A DNA stretch of 13,225 nt from Phoronis ovalis (GCA_028565635.1 JAOXYB010025414.1:2763-15987); one strand, 5' to 3'; numbered from the stretch's first letter, positions 1-8,639 are shown. Numbers and translations: made by a program. The notes: generated by a model not told the origin, from the letters alone.

Positions 1-84
1 AATATACTTCATTTACTGTCACATGATGCATAGCATGAGCATCAATATACTTCATATTGTCACATGATGCATAGCATGAGCATC
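1..84. repeat. Tandem duplication, about 41-43 bp unit, two copies
   Basis: Two copies lie head to tail at 1-43 and 44-84. Both begin AATATACTTCAT and end in CACATGATGCATAGCATGAG plus CATC. They differ mainly by a 2-bp indel and a local change after TTCAT. The array touches the left edge of the window, so more copies may lie outside. It sits in the intron before the gene 1 exon at 264. No coding potential is seen. Confidence 0.85.
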
Positions 85-120
85 AATTCAAAAATATTCT
101 ATAAATGTTATTAATGTTAA

Positions 121-238
121 AATCATATTATGCAAATAGTTACATGTATATATTATATATAAAATAGTTACATGTATATAATCATATTATGAAAATAGTT
201 ACATGTATATATTATTTATAAAATTGTTACATGTATAT
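121..238. repeat. 59-bp tandem duplication built from ATAGTTACATGTATAT half-units
   Basis: The unit at 121-179 is repeated at 180-238 with about three mismatches in 59 bases. Each unit contains two copies of (A)ATAGTTACATGTATAT or its close variant ATTGTTACATGTATAT, giving four copies in total. The second unit ends about 25 bases before the splice acceptor at 263, so the array lies against the branch-point and polypyrimidine zone of the gene 1 exon. Confidence 0.85.
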
Positions 239-263
239 TTATTTTGAATGTCCTTTTATTCAG

Positions 264-381
264 AAAGCAGCAGATGGAAACATGGTTGAAAATTTGTTAG
301 AAAGAGAAGTTGCTGATAACATCAATGAAAGGGATCTTGACGAGTTTTTAACTGAGGATGATAAACGGGAACTCCTCGATG
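264..381 (+). CDS. Gene 1, penultimate exon (unknown acidic protein, C-terminal part)
   Basis: This is an internal exon of a gene that begins left of the window. The acceptor is strong (pyrimidine-rich TCCTTTTATTCAG ending at 263) and the donor is GATG|GTAATA at 382. Reading starts in phase 0 and ends after one base of a codon (39 codons plus one base). The peptide is charged, acidic and helix-prone, with segments such as NMVENLLEREVADN and ERDLDEFLTEDDKRELLD. Splicing to 673 keeps the frame and makes the split codon a valine. No family was recognised and no transmembrane segment or known motif is visible. Reading straight through the donor would add only about ten unrelated residues before a stop, so splicing is preferred. 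The exon call is fairly firm; the function is unknown. Confidence 0.7.
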
Positions 382-672
382 GTAATACGTCCATTCCTAA
401 CTTTATGGATTAATCTTCCTGAAATTTTCAAAATATTGCTACACTGGCTTATGTAAGAAAAGAAATGCAAGCAAAATTTGTTACGTTTTTTTAAGTGGTA
501 TTCAAAAAAAAAGTAAAAATGGAAGTAACAGTTTTATCAGTTTATTTGGCGGCCTCAAGGTGCATGGGATAAGTGTGCCACACAGTTTATATCCACCGCT
601 AGTAACTGCGATGTTTCTGGAACTTTTTCATAATAAATACAAAAATTCTCACTTTTGTTTCTTTTGTTACAG
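382..672 (+). other. Gene 1 last intron
   Basis: This 291-bp GT-AG intron in phase 1 has donor GGTAATACG and acceptor TTTCTTTTGTTACAG. Its interior is AT-rich with no open reading frame of note. It is much shorter than the gene 2 introns. Confidence 0.65.
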
Positions 673-722
673 TTGCTGATGACCCGAGTGACGAAGATGT
701 GAATGTCGCTGATTTATTGTAA
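673..722 (+). CDS. Gene 1, last exon and stop codon
   Basis: After the acceptor TTTGTTACAG ending at 672, the exon starts TTGCTGATGACC. The leading TT completes a valine codon with the G left at 381. It encodes V-ADDPSDEDVNVADLL followed by TAA at 720-722. With the preceding exon this gives a 55-residue C-terminus that is strongly acidic and finishes in a short hydrophobic VADLL. The acidic stretch followed by a small hydrophobic end looks like a short linear interaction motif, but I cannot assign it to a known class. Splice-phase agreement and consistent composition across the junction are the main support. An AATAAA signal lies 190 bases downstream. Confidence 0.68.
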
Positions 723-811
723 ATGATTATTTTTAATAAGCTGTGCACCTTGTTGGAAAAAAGTTGCTATTTTAATCAGGCTGTCAAATATTAAATAGTA
801 ATGTAACTTAG

Positions 812-835
812 GTGGCTTGCACCGTGGCTTGCACC
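812..835. repeat. Perfect 12-bp tandem repeat, two copies
   Basis: GTGGCTTGCACC occurs at 812-823 and again immediately at 824-835. It lies in the predicted 3' UTR of gene 1, between the stop codon and the AATAAA signal. It may be a simple slippage duplication; no function is claimed. Confidence 0.9.
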
Positions 836-912
836 GTTCGGAGTAAGTTTATAATTTATATTTGGCTAGTTAATATGGAAATTAAGTGTCTGATATAATT
901 TGATCAAGGACA

Positions 913-918
913 AATAAA
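913..918 (+). terminator. Polyadenylation signal of gene 1
   Basis: This is a canonical AATAAA, 190 bases after the gene 1 stop codon. It is followed about 30 bases later by the T/G-rich stretch AGCGTTGTTTATTC (945-958), the usual arrangement of cleavage signal and downstream element. Confidence 0.55.
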
Positions 919-1216
919 TGTAAGTGCAAACTATATATTTTATCAAGCGTTGTTTATTCACTCACACTCCTGCCAAAATGGCTACCATTAGCAGCACATG
1001 TGTGAAGTAACATACGAGCGACAGTTTAAAGTAACAATTTTAAAAATTATTCCAGTACCCATTGTCTCTAGATTATGGCATGTGGAATTCTAGGATCGCT
1101 GAACTAAACATCCTCATGCAGCCATAACCGTAAACTATTATAAAAAAAATTTAATGTAAAACTTGATTTGTTCGTTGCACTTTCAAGGTATTTTTGCGCA
1201 TAAAAAGTGCTACTTT

Positions 1217-1223
1217 TATAAAA
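1217..1223 (+). promoter_or_regulatory. TATA-like element upstream of a possible cryptic first exon
   Basis: TATAAAA lies 80 bases upstream of the ATG at 1303 and about 150 bases upstream of a consensus splice donor at 1374. In DNA this AT-rich a TATA match alone is weak. It is listed because it lines up with the GC-richer patch and the donor. Confidence 0.2.
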
Positions 1224-1302
1224 ATTTAGAGTGATGCTGTAGTGCTGTAACTATTCGACATTACAACTGTATTATTAGTACTGCCGCGATTATCGGTGGA
1301 TA

Positions 1303-1373
1303 ATGCTTGCAACGATTGATATTTTGGAGACGGGTGTATATTTATCGATCGCAAGGGCCCCATCCGGAGGGTT
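1303..1373 (+). other. Possible cryptic first exon with short ORF, unassigned
   Basis: An ATG at 1303 opens a frame reading MLATIDILETGVYLSIARAP and three more residues (PSGGL is the end), reaching a textbook donor GTAAGTA at 1374. Read without splicing it stops at 1375-1377. The patch is richer in G, C and CpG than its surroundings, and its amino-acid composition is less biased than that of random AT-rich frames. It leaves two bases at the donor, which does not match the phase-1 acceptors of gene 2, so it is not an obvious alternative start of that protein. It could be a first exon of another transcript, a noncoding 5' exon, or chance. Confidence 0.17.
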
Positions 1374-1972
1374 GTAAGTAATTACCAATATAGTCAATGT
1401 AATGATATAGCTTTATTTCAAACTTGAAATTTCATATGCATGTACATAAGTATATAAAGAAATGCATGATAATAAAATACAAAAATAAAGCTTAAAATAA
1501 TCTCTATTATGTGTATCATAATAGTATTATTATGATACTTATTATAATAAGAAGTCTGGACTTTTTTTTCTATTTAGAAAATTGGAAATATTTTCCTAGG
1601 TCCATGACAAAATATGACAGCTACATGATTTTCTACTTTGGTGTCATCGTGTGTACCACTTCAAAACGTGATCAAGTGTATTTAATTATATTTTGTGCGA
1701 AAAGAAAGTAATTTCTACCACCAGACGTCACTCTAAAATTCCTTAGAACCGAATTACACTGAAATTATTGCCTTTTTATAGGGCGAAATACATCTCACTT
1801 TTCATTCGCCTAGACGTAATTTGAACAACTTTCTTCTTTCATAATTACAACCTTTATCAGGAAATGTTGTTTATTCGTTATTAAACGTACGTGATAAAAA
1901 GACAAGTGTTTCAGTGTTTATGGCGCGCAGTAATAATTTATGGACGTCGGTCCTAGCCTAATAGCGCCATTG

Positions 1973-1986
1973 ATTGCTAGGGCAAC
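1973..1986 (+). promoter_or_regulatory. Candidate X-box (RFX transcription factor site)
   Basis: ATTGCTAGGGCAAC fits the X-box consensus RYYVYY-N(1-3)-RRNRAC at every position, as ATTGCT, spacer AG, GGCAAC. It lies 146 bases upstream of the gene 2 start codon, within the range where ciliary-gene X-boxes are commonly found, and inside the locally GC-richer promoter patch. RFX factors bind such imperfect palindromes in animals. Binding here is inferred from sequence alone. Confidence 0.4.
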
Positions 1987-2131
1987 AGTAAACAATCATG
2001 TAAACAGCTTACCTATGTATACAAGCTTTATTATATGTTAGACAGGTTTATTGGTTTACTGTGTGTACTACGTGAAAGATAAAATTCTGATTGTATATTT
2101 CTTTGCCACTTTAAAACTTTTTACTCTAAAA

Positions 2132-2288
2132 ATGGGTTGTAACAGCAGCAAAAACACTGACACAGCTACAAGCAGCAATCAAAATCAGTCAAAAAATCAA
2201 GCAGAAGTAAAACCTCAACCACAGACAGAAAACAAGCCGAAAGATGATGTAATTGAAGATCAGAAAGATAATAAAACTGCAGATGACG
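2132..2288 (+). CDS. Gene 2 exon 1: start codon and N-myristoylation/palmitoylation signal
   Basis: The ATG has a strong Kozak context (CTAAAAATGGG, A at -3 and G at +4) and is the first ATG in this frame. It encodes residues 1-52. The opening MGCNSSK fits the N-myristoyltransferase substrate pattern: Gly2, small residue Ser6 and Lys7. Cys3 next to Gly2 is the classic site for added palmitate, so the product is probably anchored to the inner face of the plasma membrane or a related membrane. The rest (TATSSNQNQSKNQAEVKPQP and onward) is polar and Lys/Asp/Gln-rich, with no predicted fold. The donor is GACG|GTAAGT, close to consensus, leaving a G as codon position one. A longer start upstream would add a hydrophobic stretch and bury the signal, and has no ATG. 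Confidence 0.78.
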
Positions 2289-5200
2289 GTAAGTAAATTG
2301 AACTTTGAAGGTCCAGGGAGGTATTTTTTTATTAAACATTTAATTCAGTAAAACGTAATTGTAAGCCAGGGTGGATATTTCATGATTGATATAAATCTAA
2401 ATTTTCATTCATTCGTTACCACTTTGGACAGAGTCTATTCGTAAATAACACATTTTAAAAGATAAATACCCCATCTGTTTACAAAATCATATTTTAAAAA
2501 ATCACTGATTGGCAATCACTAAGTATATAAAACTAGTAGTAGGATTTTTTAAAATTTGCTAAATCTTTAATTTGCATTTGTTAAACTGTAACTATTATTA
2601 TGTCCACTTAGTTAGTAATAGCATTACAGGAATACTAAATATTTATACTTTACGCTTTCAACTAAGCTTTACTTAAAAATATTAACAATAATTATGTTAC
2701 ACTAGCTTTTTTTTAAAAAAGGCCCATTCACAAATGTACTATGCTAGAACACCAGTATTTTAATACCTAGCCAGCATTTTAACACCACTATTAAAACACC
2801 TAGTCTGGTTAGCTAGATTCAATGGTGGTCCTTGTAATTCGGAGATCTCCTGTATTCAAATCTCACTCCTGCGTCGGAAATTCTTTCTGTTGTAGCTTAT
2901 TGGGTAACAAGTCTTAAAATAGGAATAAATAAAATATTTCCATGATAATAATTATTTTGTTTGTTTCTTTAATTAGTTATGAGACACAACATTTGTATCT
3001 AGGGACCAGGTGAATAACCTCATAATACTCTTGAATATACACCTGAAAACATAAGAATACTTTATATACTAGGTCATGACAATATGACACAGTGGAATAC
3101 AAACCTGAATATATAACAATCTAAAACTATTTAGAGAATACAAAGGCTTAAGTGTGCATATTGCAATAAACAAATTACTATTGCTAAACCATTCCTTTGC
3201 TACCTTATCCCAGGTACATAAAATTCACAAGTTGAATATTGAACTATTGAAAACATTAATTGCCGATTCATATATTAAATATTTCAGATCTCTATTCTTG
3301 TTGATTGAAATTGATTTTCTAATAACATCAGAATGTTCATAGTCATACTTAGCATGGAATTAAAATCATGCTGAGCTCTAAAAACTGTCAATCATTGATT
3401 TTTCGCTGCTAATTTCTTTCTTTTGATAATTCTAATAGGCTGTATTTTATAAATTATAAATTGTTATGTAGCTATAGTGATAATGCCTAATAATGCCTAA
3501 TATAAATTACTTGGTAATAGTATCACCCTTGTAAAGTCATAGCAAAGTCAAAACAAAATAATATTCACCAGCTAGTGGAGGCCCATTTTACAATAGAGAG
3601 CATTATTTAATTTTATGTTTAAACTTGCTATCAAAATCTTTGATAATGCTAGTTTTTTGTGAGATCAACTCTCCCAGAAAGTTTCACAATTTCCTGCATG
3701 GTCTTTTTGCAAAACAGAGATTGAATAACAGATATTACTAATAAATGATATTTGATTACTAAATGTTTGTAGTGTTATGCAAATTTGACTTTAGAATAAC
3801 ATGCAATAAGTAATTAATCAGTATATTTGACCATCAAATCAAGTATTTGATCATCCTAAAGTTAAATAGCTGATATATTGGCTTAGTTAGCTATTTATGA
3901 TCAACTGCACTTTGTTTCAAATATTTTTATGTAAATCAAATATTCCAGTGCTATTTACCGTATTTACACGAGTAGTGCTTTTTTAGATCAGAGCCCAGGT
4001 ATCAGAGCAACCAAAACAGCTGTATTCACAACAGCACTTTTTAAGTGTAAGTCAAGAAATCCACTAAAAAATTCTGCATCAGAATCTTTAAATTAACATG
4101 AATCACGGCTAGACATTTTTTATTATAAAACATGTACTGACTTTGATATAGAATAACAAGAGGATACTGAATAAGGATATCCAAACTGAAACTTTACCAG
4201 TACCAGATACATATTATATGTACATTGCATCTAGCTAAGCCTGGCAACCAATGAACCAAGATATTATCTGTTTATTAAAACAGATTTATTAGAAGATAAA
4301 CAAATTCATTGCATCTTTCAATGGTACACATTTTAAAATTCTGTTAAACAATTATATGCTAAAGTGTGATATTTACATTACCATTGATTTTTTAAAATAT
4401 TAATATCAAGTTTTTATGTTATTATCATATAGCGGGTATTATAGCTTTAGTTTATAAAATATTTACGGTTGTCTTTTTCATTAATGAAGGGCATTTCTAC
4501 CTCCACTGTTAGTTTCCAATGGCAAAATTATGCAGCCATGTCCGAATCTGTTCAAATAAACTTTGATTTTTTGTCTGGTAATAAATTATACATTTATGCT
4601 ACGCATTCACTCAGGAAAATGTAATTGCCCTTGTAATTGTTGTCATCCAATGGTTCATTTTGCTAATGTTCAATGGCATTTTATGTTTTTAAATGTCTGT
4701 TGCTACATGTCCTTGACCCAAAGAATGTTTAGTATGTATCTGGGAGCGTTGCTACGGGGTGGGGCACATACTACTAGTATATCAGAAAAAACATTAAGCA
4801 AATCATTAAATTAACAGTAAGCATGAAGTAATTCAAACTGACATCACAACATCACAAAAGCTTTTGTTTTGCATGAAAATCGTCTCATTTTCTTTCAAAG
4901 TTGTTTTATTACCTGATACAATTTCTTATAAAGGACTGAGAGGCAACAATAGAATTACTATTTAATATTAAGCAAATCCTATTATGATAATATTTATCAA
5001 AATATGAAAATTTCAAACCAAAATACTGAATATAATTTTAAAAACTTCAACATGAACCAGTACAAATAAAATTTGAGAATTAATATTACTCATCCTCAGC
5101 AACTGTGTTCCTCACTAAATATTTTATAAGCTGTCTTCAAATTAATCATTGAATTTTAATCAGTTCAGCAGTTGCCAAGTGGTCTTCCAAATATTTTGTT

Positions 5201-5885
5201 TTGTATGTACAAAAGTTTAGTGAAAAATTATTGGTTCGTTGAAATTTAACTATGTAATAAAATAATTAAGAACAAAAAGGTAATTTAATGCATTAGGTAC
5301 TGAAATACAGGTGAAATGAATGGTTAATCAAACCAATGGCAACATAGTAATCTTCATTCTTACAAATTATTTGCTCAGGGTTTGCTGTGATCATTTTTTA
5401 TAACTTAATTAATTTATGCTGTTGAAATTAATGTCACCACATGCTGTTCACACTCTCGTTAAATTAACTAAAATAAAAACTTCACTTGTAATATAGATGT
5501 ATATTTTAGTAGTCATTTTATAATTTAATACACACCACATCTTAATCAGCTCTCAAAAGGGGTTATCAAAATTATCAAAACAATTTTCAAATTTACAAAA
5601 ATATCATCGTGGCCATGATACACTGTTGAAAAATGACAACTCCATAGGTGGTAGCCTCAACAGTCAGTAGCTATGATGTAAATGAAAAGATAAGTTTCCA
5701 CAAAAATGGTACTAATGCTTTGGCATTGTACATGGGACTTCTTAAGCAATTAAATAAGCTGTGAATTGGTTGGTTAAGAATTAAAAATGTTAAAGATTCT
5801 GTATAGGACTCAACTATTACTGTAAATGTTTGATAGCATTGCTGGGAGTCTACTGCTGAACTAATGTCTTGTTCTTCTCTTGCAG
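2289..5885 (+). other. Gene 2 intron 1 (3.6 kb)
   Basis: This phase-1 intron has donor GTAAGT and a very good acceptor, GTTCTTCTCTTGCAG. It holds a degenerate tRNA-derived SINE-like sequence at about 2799-2945. Just before that, at about 2747-2800, are loose repeats of a CACCAGTATTTTAATACCTAG-like unit. At 3956-3975 is CCGTATTTACACGAGTAG, which may be an old repeat end. The remainder (about 2945-5885) is AT-rich, with no exon carrying the acidic composition and splice signals of this gene. Confidence 0.65.
2799..2945 (+). mobile_element. Degenerate tRNA-derived SINE-like sequence
   Basis: A tRNA-like head is recognisable. An A-box-like stretch TGGTTAGCTAGATTCAATGG lies at about 2806-2825, an anticodon-loop-like CTTGTAA at 2831-2837 with flanking GGAGATCTCC, and a B-box-like TGTATTCAAATCTC at about 2851-2864 (polymerase III consensus GGTTCGANTCC). 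It is followed by a non-tRNA body and an A/T-rich tail with AATAAATAAAATA around 2923-2936. Arm pairing is too decayed for a working tRNA. The layout of head, body and AT tail is that of a tRNA-derived SINE. Boundaries are approximate and no target-site duplication was identified. Confidence 0.4.
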
Positions 5886-5957
5886 CAAACACATCACCAA
5901 AAGAAGACAATGCTGATGCCAACAATGATGAAAAGAAAGACGATGAAAAGCCAGCAG
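5886..5957 (+). CDS. Gene 2 exon 2 (acidic module, 24 residues)
   Basis: The exon lies between a pyrimidine-rich acceptor (TTCTTCTCTTGCAG) and donor GCAG|GTATGC. It completes an Ala codon with the G from exon 1 and encodes residues 53-76: ANTSPKEDNADANND followed by EKKDDEKPA. Composition is almost entirely Asp, Lys, Glu, Asn and Ala. Length is 72 bases with phase 1 at both ends, so skipping it would keep the frame. It ends in EKPA just before the donor, a signature shared with exons 3 and 5. It is too short to recognise alone; the call rests on splice signals, phase and matching composition. Confidence 0.75.
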
Positions 5958-8136
5958 GTATGCATAAAACTCATGATTATGAAATGGCGTAACCTGCAGC
6001 TTTGTTTAAGTAAACTTTAATTAATTAGTAACCTTTAATTTTATTTCAAGCAAACTAAGTGAAATTTGTAAATAATAAGTTTGAAAATTGTGTTCGAATT
6101 AACATTTAAAAGCTATAAATGCTGTTGTTTTAACCAGTAACAGTGTAATTTGTCCAATTGGTTAAAATATGATAAAGCTGATTAATTCTTTTTCATTACA
6201 TTTTAACAATAAATTGCACTTGCTTTTTGGCTGAGTTTGCTATATATCCATAAACTTGCACAGAACATCAAAATAAGACATAGGTCCCATAACATTATTA
6301 TTACCTTGCCTTGGTTTGCCATTACTCTTCCCATCATAACAAATCCAGTTTCCAAAATGAAATATTACCAAAAAACTTGCTTCATATTTTTTAATGAATA
6401 CAATTTGCTTTTGTGCTTGCTGAAAATTGCACTGTGCTTGTGTGGCTTTTACAACAATGTAATGTCAAAAGACAATGCTTTAAAAAAATCTGCATAATAC
6501 ACATGCAGTTTATATATTGCTCTGGATTTTGTTGCCTGCCATATTTCAGGATTGAGCTTATTTTCAAGATGTTACAGGATGTCCTCCATGTTTTAATAGT
6601 GCTATGCATAAAGCAATAAACAGCATTCATAAATTAATATGAAAATTCATAGTTATATATAGGTACATTATAACCCTAGTTTGTCTTTTACATTCAGGAT
6701 GAAAGGCAAGAACATGTTTCATAATATAAATAAACGTATAAAACATTACATTAAATTATGCAAATAATGCAATCCAACAAAATATAGCTAAAGGCAAGGA
6801 CATAATAATTATTTTATCTTACTCCATGCTTTTGAATATATTGGCCATTGTGATAGTGTGTAATGTTATAGTATGCATTATGGAGCATTTATAGACATAT
6901 AGCAAGATCTTATACAGGTAGCTATAACCTTTATAGTGGCTGATCACGTTGAAGCAAATTATTCGTACTTTATACTTTGAGGATAATTTTGGGTAGTTAA
7001 TTGAAAAGATAGACCAATAAAAGTATACATTTTTGGAAAAGTACTAATATAAGGATCACTATGAAATTTTACTTTAATTGTCTTTCTCATGATTATGTAA
7101 TTAACAAGGAGATCAATTTGGGTGATAACTCACTTGTTTCAAGACACAAACTTTAAAAAAATATAATTAAGACAATTAAGTCAAAAAACCCTGCAAACAC
7201 AAATTAAGCTGAAACTCTGCTAAAGTTTACTTGCAATAGAGATCTCTAATTGTCTCAGCCGATTTTCAAAAACTACTCCAAATGAATTTATTCTATTGGC
7301 AGTTTCAGCTTTGTATCTCGAGGGTGTTGTAAAAAAATTAGTTTTTAATAAAACTCTGATTACATAATCATGTGTCATATAGGAAAAGTAAATTTTGTTA
7401 TTATAATCTTCAATTTACTTCCAAAAATGTATACTGCTACGTTATCTTTCATTTAACTGTCCAAAATTTGACAAGAAGTTTATAGTTCCAATAAGTTGTG
7501 ACAAACGGTACTTGCACTTTAATGTACTCTATTTAATATCCTTGGTGGTTGTAAGAACGTTTCCTCTTTTCTATAGTAATAATTTGTGTGAATTGCATGT
7601 CAGGATCATGTATCAAAGTTGTTTCTCTTTGCATGTGGATTTTATTCTTCTAATACTAATTCGCCAATATCCAATCTTCTTTTGTTACATATTAGATACG
7701 TCTTCTTAATGTCTAATGTCTTTTTCAAGGTTGTTTTAATGACAATATTTAGGAGGTGTTATTAATACTTTCTTCTTTTAGTGTGTAATTTGTAGTGGAC
7801 ATATTTATGTAGGCATGAAAACTATTCTACTTGTTAAATGGAAGCATGCAGAAACTGTTTCCTTGATTCTCAACTTTTCATAATTTAATGCATGACTTAT
7901 CTACTCTTTATAGTCAGTCGTTTGTGATTTGTCTGTGATTTTTCTTATCTGTCATTTCCAATGGTTCTGGTGTTTTTACTGTAAATTTCTACAACAGTTT
8001 CTACATTCAATGTATATTAATTCTTCATGTATCCGGCTCTGCCCAGATGGTCTCATACTTAGTTTTTTATACTGCTGCAGGCATTGCAGTATATAATAGT
8101 GGTTGCTTAAAAATACCTTATGTGTTCGTTACCAAG
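5958..8136 (+). other. Gene 2 intron 2 (2.2 kb)
   Basis: This phase-1 intron has donor GTATGC and a rather weak acceptor, TTCGTTACCAAG. It contains a 414-bp foldback element at 7022-7435. The parts at 5958-7021 and 7436-8136 are AT-rich and hold no exon I can support; overlapping short frames on both strands at about 6237-6630 look like chance. A stronger-looking acceptor at 8080 (ATACTGCTGCAG) would not match phase 1 and would run into a stop at 8097-8099 in the coding frame. Confidence 0.6.
7022..7435. mobile_element. Foldback/MITE-like element with long degenerate inverted arms
   Basis: The outer 16 bp AGTATACATTTTTGGA (7022-7037) is repeated in perfect inverse complement at 7420-7435. 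Further in, CATGATTATGTAAT (7088-7101) pairs with 7359-7372, and AAATTTTACTTT-like sequence at about 7063-7074 pairs with 7385-7396. Deeper still, AAGCTGAAACT (7206-7216) pairs with AGTTTCAGCTT (7301-7311). The order and spacing agree on both sides (80 against 77 bases from outer to second block), so the whole 414 bp can fold into one long imperfect hairpin. There is no transposase frame inside. This is the structure of a nonautonomous foldback or MITE. The outermost palindromic TATA leaves a TA target-site duplication possible but not provable. Confidence 0.7.
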
Positions 8137-8376
8137 GTGATACTGATGACAGTAGTAAGGACAATACAGAAATGCAACAAACAACAGATCAGCAACCTGC
8201 TGATACAACAGAACAACTCCCAACTGACAGTGCTCAAACAGATGCAACTGAGAATGCAGACAATGTACCTCCTGCAGACAGTGCAGATAACACACCTAGT
8301 GATAATGCAGATAATACAACCAGTGCAGATGCAGATGAGCAGCCTGCTAGTGATTCTGCAGATAAACCTGCAGAAG
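8137..8376 (+). CDS. Gene 2 exon 3 (Asp/Ala-rich repeat module, 80 residues)
   Basis: The exon starts after ACCAAG, the only AG between the in-frame stop at 8097-8099 and the exon body, and that AG gives exactly phase 1. The donor is GAAG|GTAAGA. It encodes residues 77-156. An opening GDTDDSSKDNTE leads to a Gln/Thr part (EMQQTTDQQPADTTEQLP), then to irregular repeats of the type (S/N)AD with Asn, Thr and Ser, such as ADNVPPADSADNTPSDNADN. The exon ends SADKPAE. It is strongly acidic and low-complexity, and probably disordered. Length is 240 bases, phase 1 at both ends. Reading past the donor adds only LDPLLQ-like residues and a stop. The weak acceptor suggests this exon may be skipped in some transcripts. 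Confidence 0.75.
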
Positions 8377-8639
8377 GTAAGACGGTGGAATGTACCTTCC
8401 TTGATCCTCTGCTGCAGTAACCTAGATCTGGCTATTTTCCTGAAAATAACTATATAATATCTATTTATTTTTTTATCCAAATCTGTCTCTTCACTATTTC
8501 TGGTAGGAAAACACATCCGTACCCATTTCAATTCGAATCCATGAGCATACAAGGATTGGTAGCACTTATAATTACTTCAGTTTGCATGAATATCTTGAAG
8601 CCTCTGCAACAATATCCACCTTTAATCACTTATCCCTAC

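Larger units (their letters stand above)
723..2131. other. Intergenic region and 5' region of gene 2
   Basis: These 1.4 kb contain the gene 1 3' UTR with its AATAAA, a perfect 12-bp tandem repeat, a GC-richer patch at about 1285-1380 with a TATA-like box upstream and a GTAAGTA donor, and the likely proximal promoter of gene 2 (about 1900-2131, locally richer in CpG, with TGGCGCGCAG, GGACGTCGG and AGCGCC). The rest, notably 1381-1900, is AT-rich with only short chance reading frames. The gene 2 transcription start cannot be placed from sequence alone. Confidence 0.5.

Noticed and set aside
2051-2131. N-terminal extension of gene 2 from an upstream start
   Set aside because: The frame is open but has no ATG before 2132. 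The extension would be hydrophobic and would bury the MGCNSSK signal; the ATG at 2132 has a strong Kozak context.
2799-2880. A functional tRNA gene
   Set aside because: A- and B-box-like segments and a CTTGTAA loop are present, but the acceptor, anticodon and T arms do not pair well enough.
3776-3870. Weak inverted similarity between TTTGACTTTAGAAT and ATCCTAAAGTTAAAT
   Set aside because: About 15 of 19 bases pair, with no longer arms, within what AT-rich sequence gives by chance.
3956-3985. CCGTATTTACACGAGTAG as the end of a known transposon family
   Set aside because: It resembles a common repeat-end motif in animal genomes, but I could not find a matching second end or duplication, so no element is called.
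4563-4814. 83-codon Cys-rich open frame in intron 1
   Set aside because: No splice-compatible flanks, no composition match to gene 2 and no recognisable domain. Its length is expected by chance in several kilobases of intron.
6237-6630. Overlapping short frames on both strands in intron 2
   Set aside because: They contradict one another, have no promoter, splice or domain support, and are rich in residues coded by AT-rich codons.
8081-8136. Stronger-looking acceptor ATACTGCTGCAG at 8080 for exon 3
   Set aside because: It gives the wrong phase for the G carried from exon 2, and the coding frame has a stop at 8097-8099 between it and the exon body.
8047-8457. 136-codon plus-strand frame overlapping exon 3
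   Set aside because: It is a frame-shifted shadow of exon 3 rich in Met, Gln and Leu from the same repeats. It crosses both splice sites and does not fit the phase of the neighbouring exons.
8118-8552. Long minus-strand open frame (144 codons) across exon 3
   Set aside because: It is a mirror of the plus-strand acidic repeats: Cys/Ile-rich in the pattern expected from reading GCAGAT-type repeats backwards, and it runs through the exon donor without its own signals.
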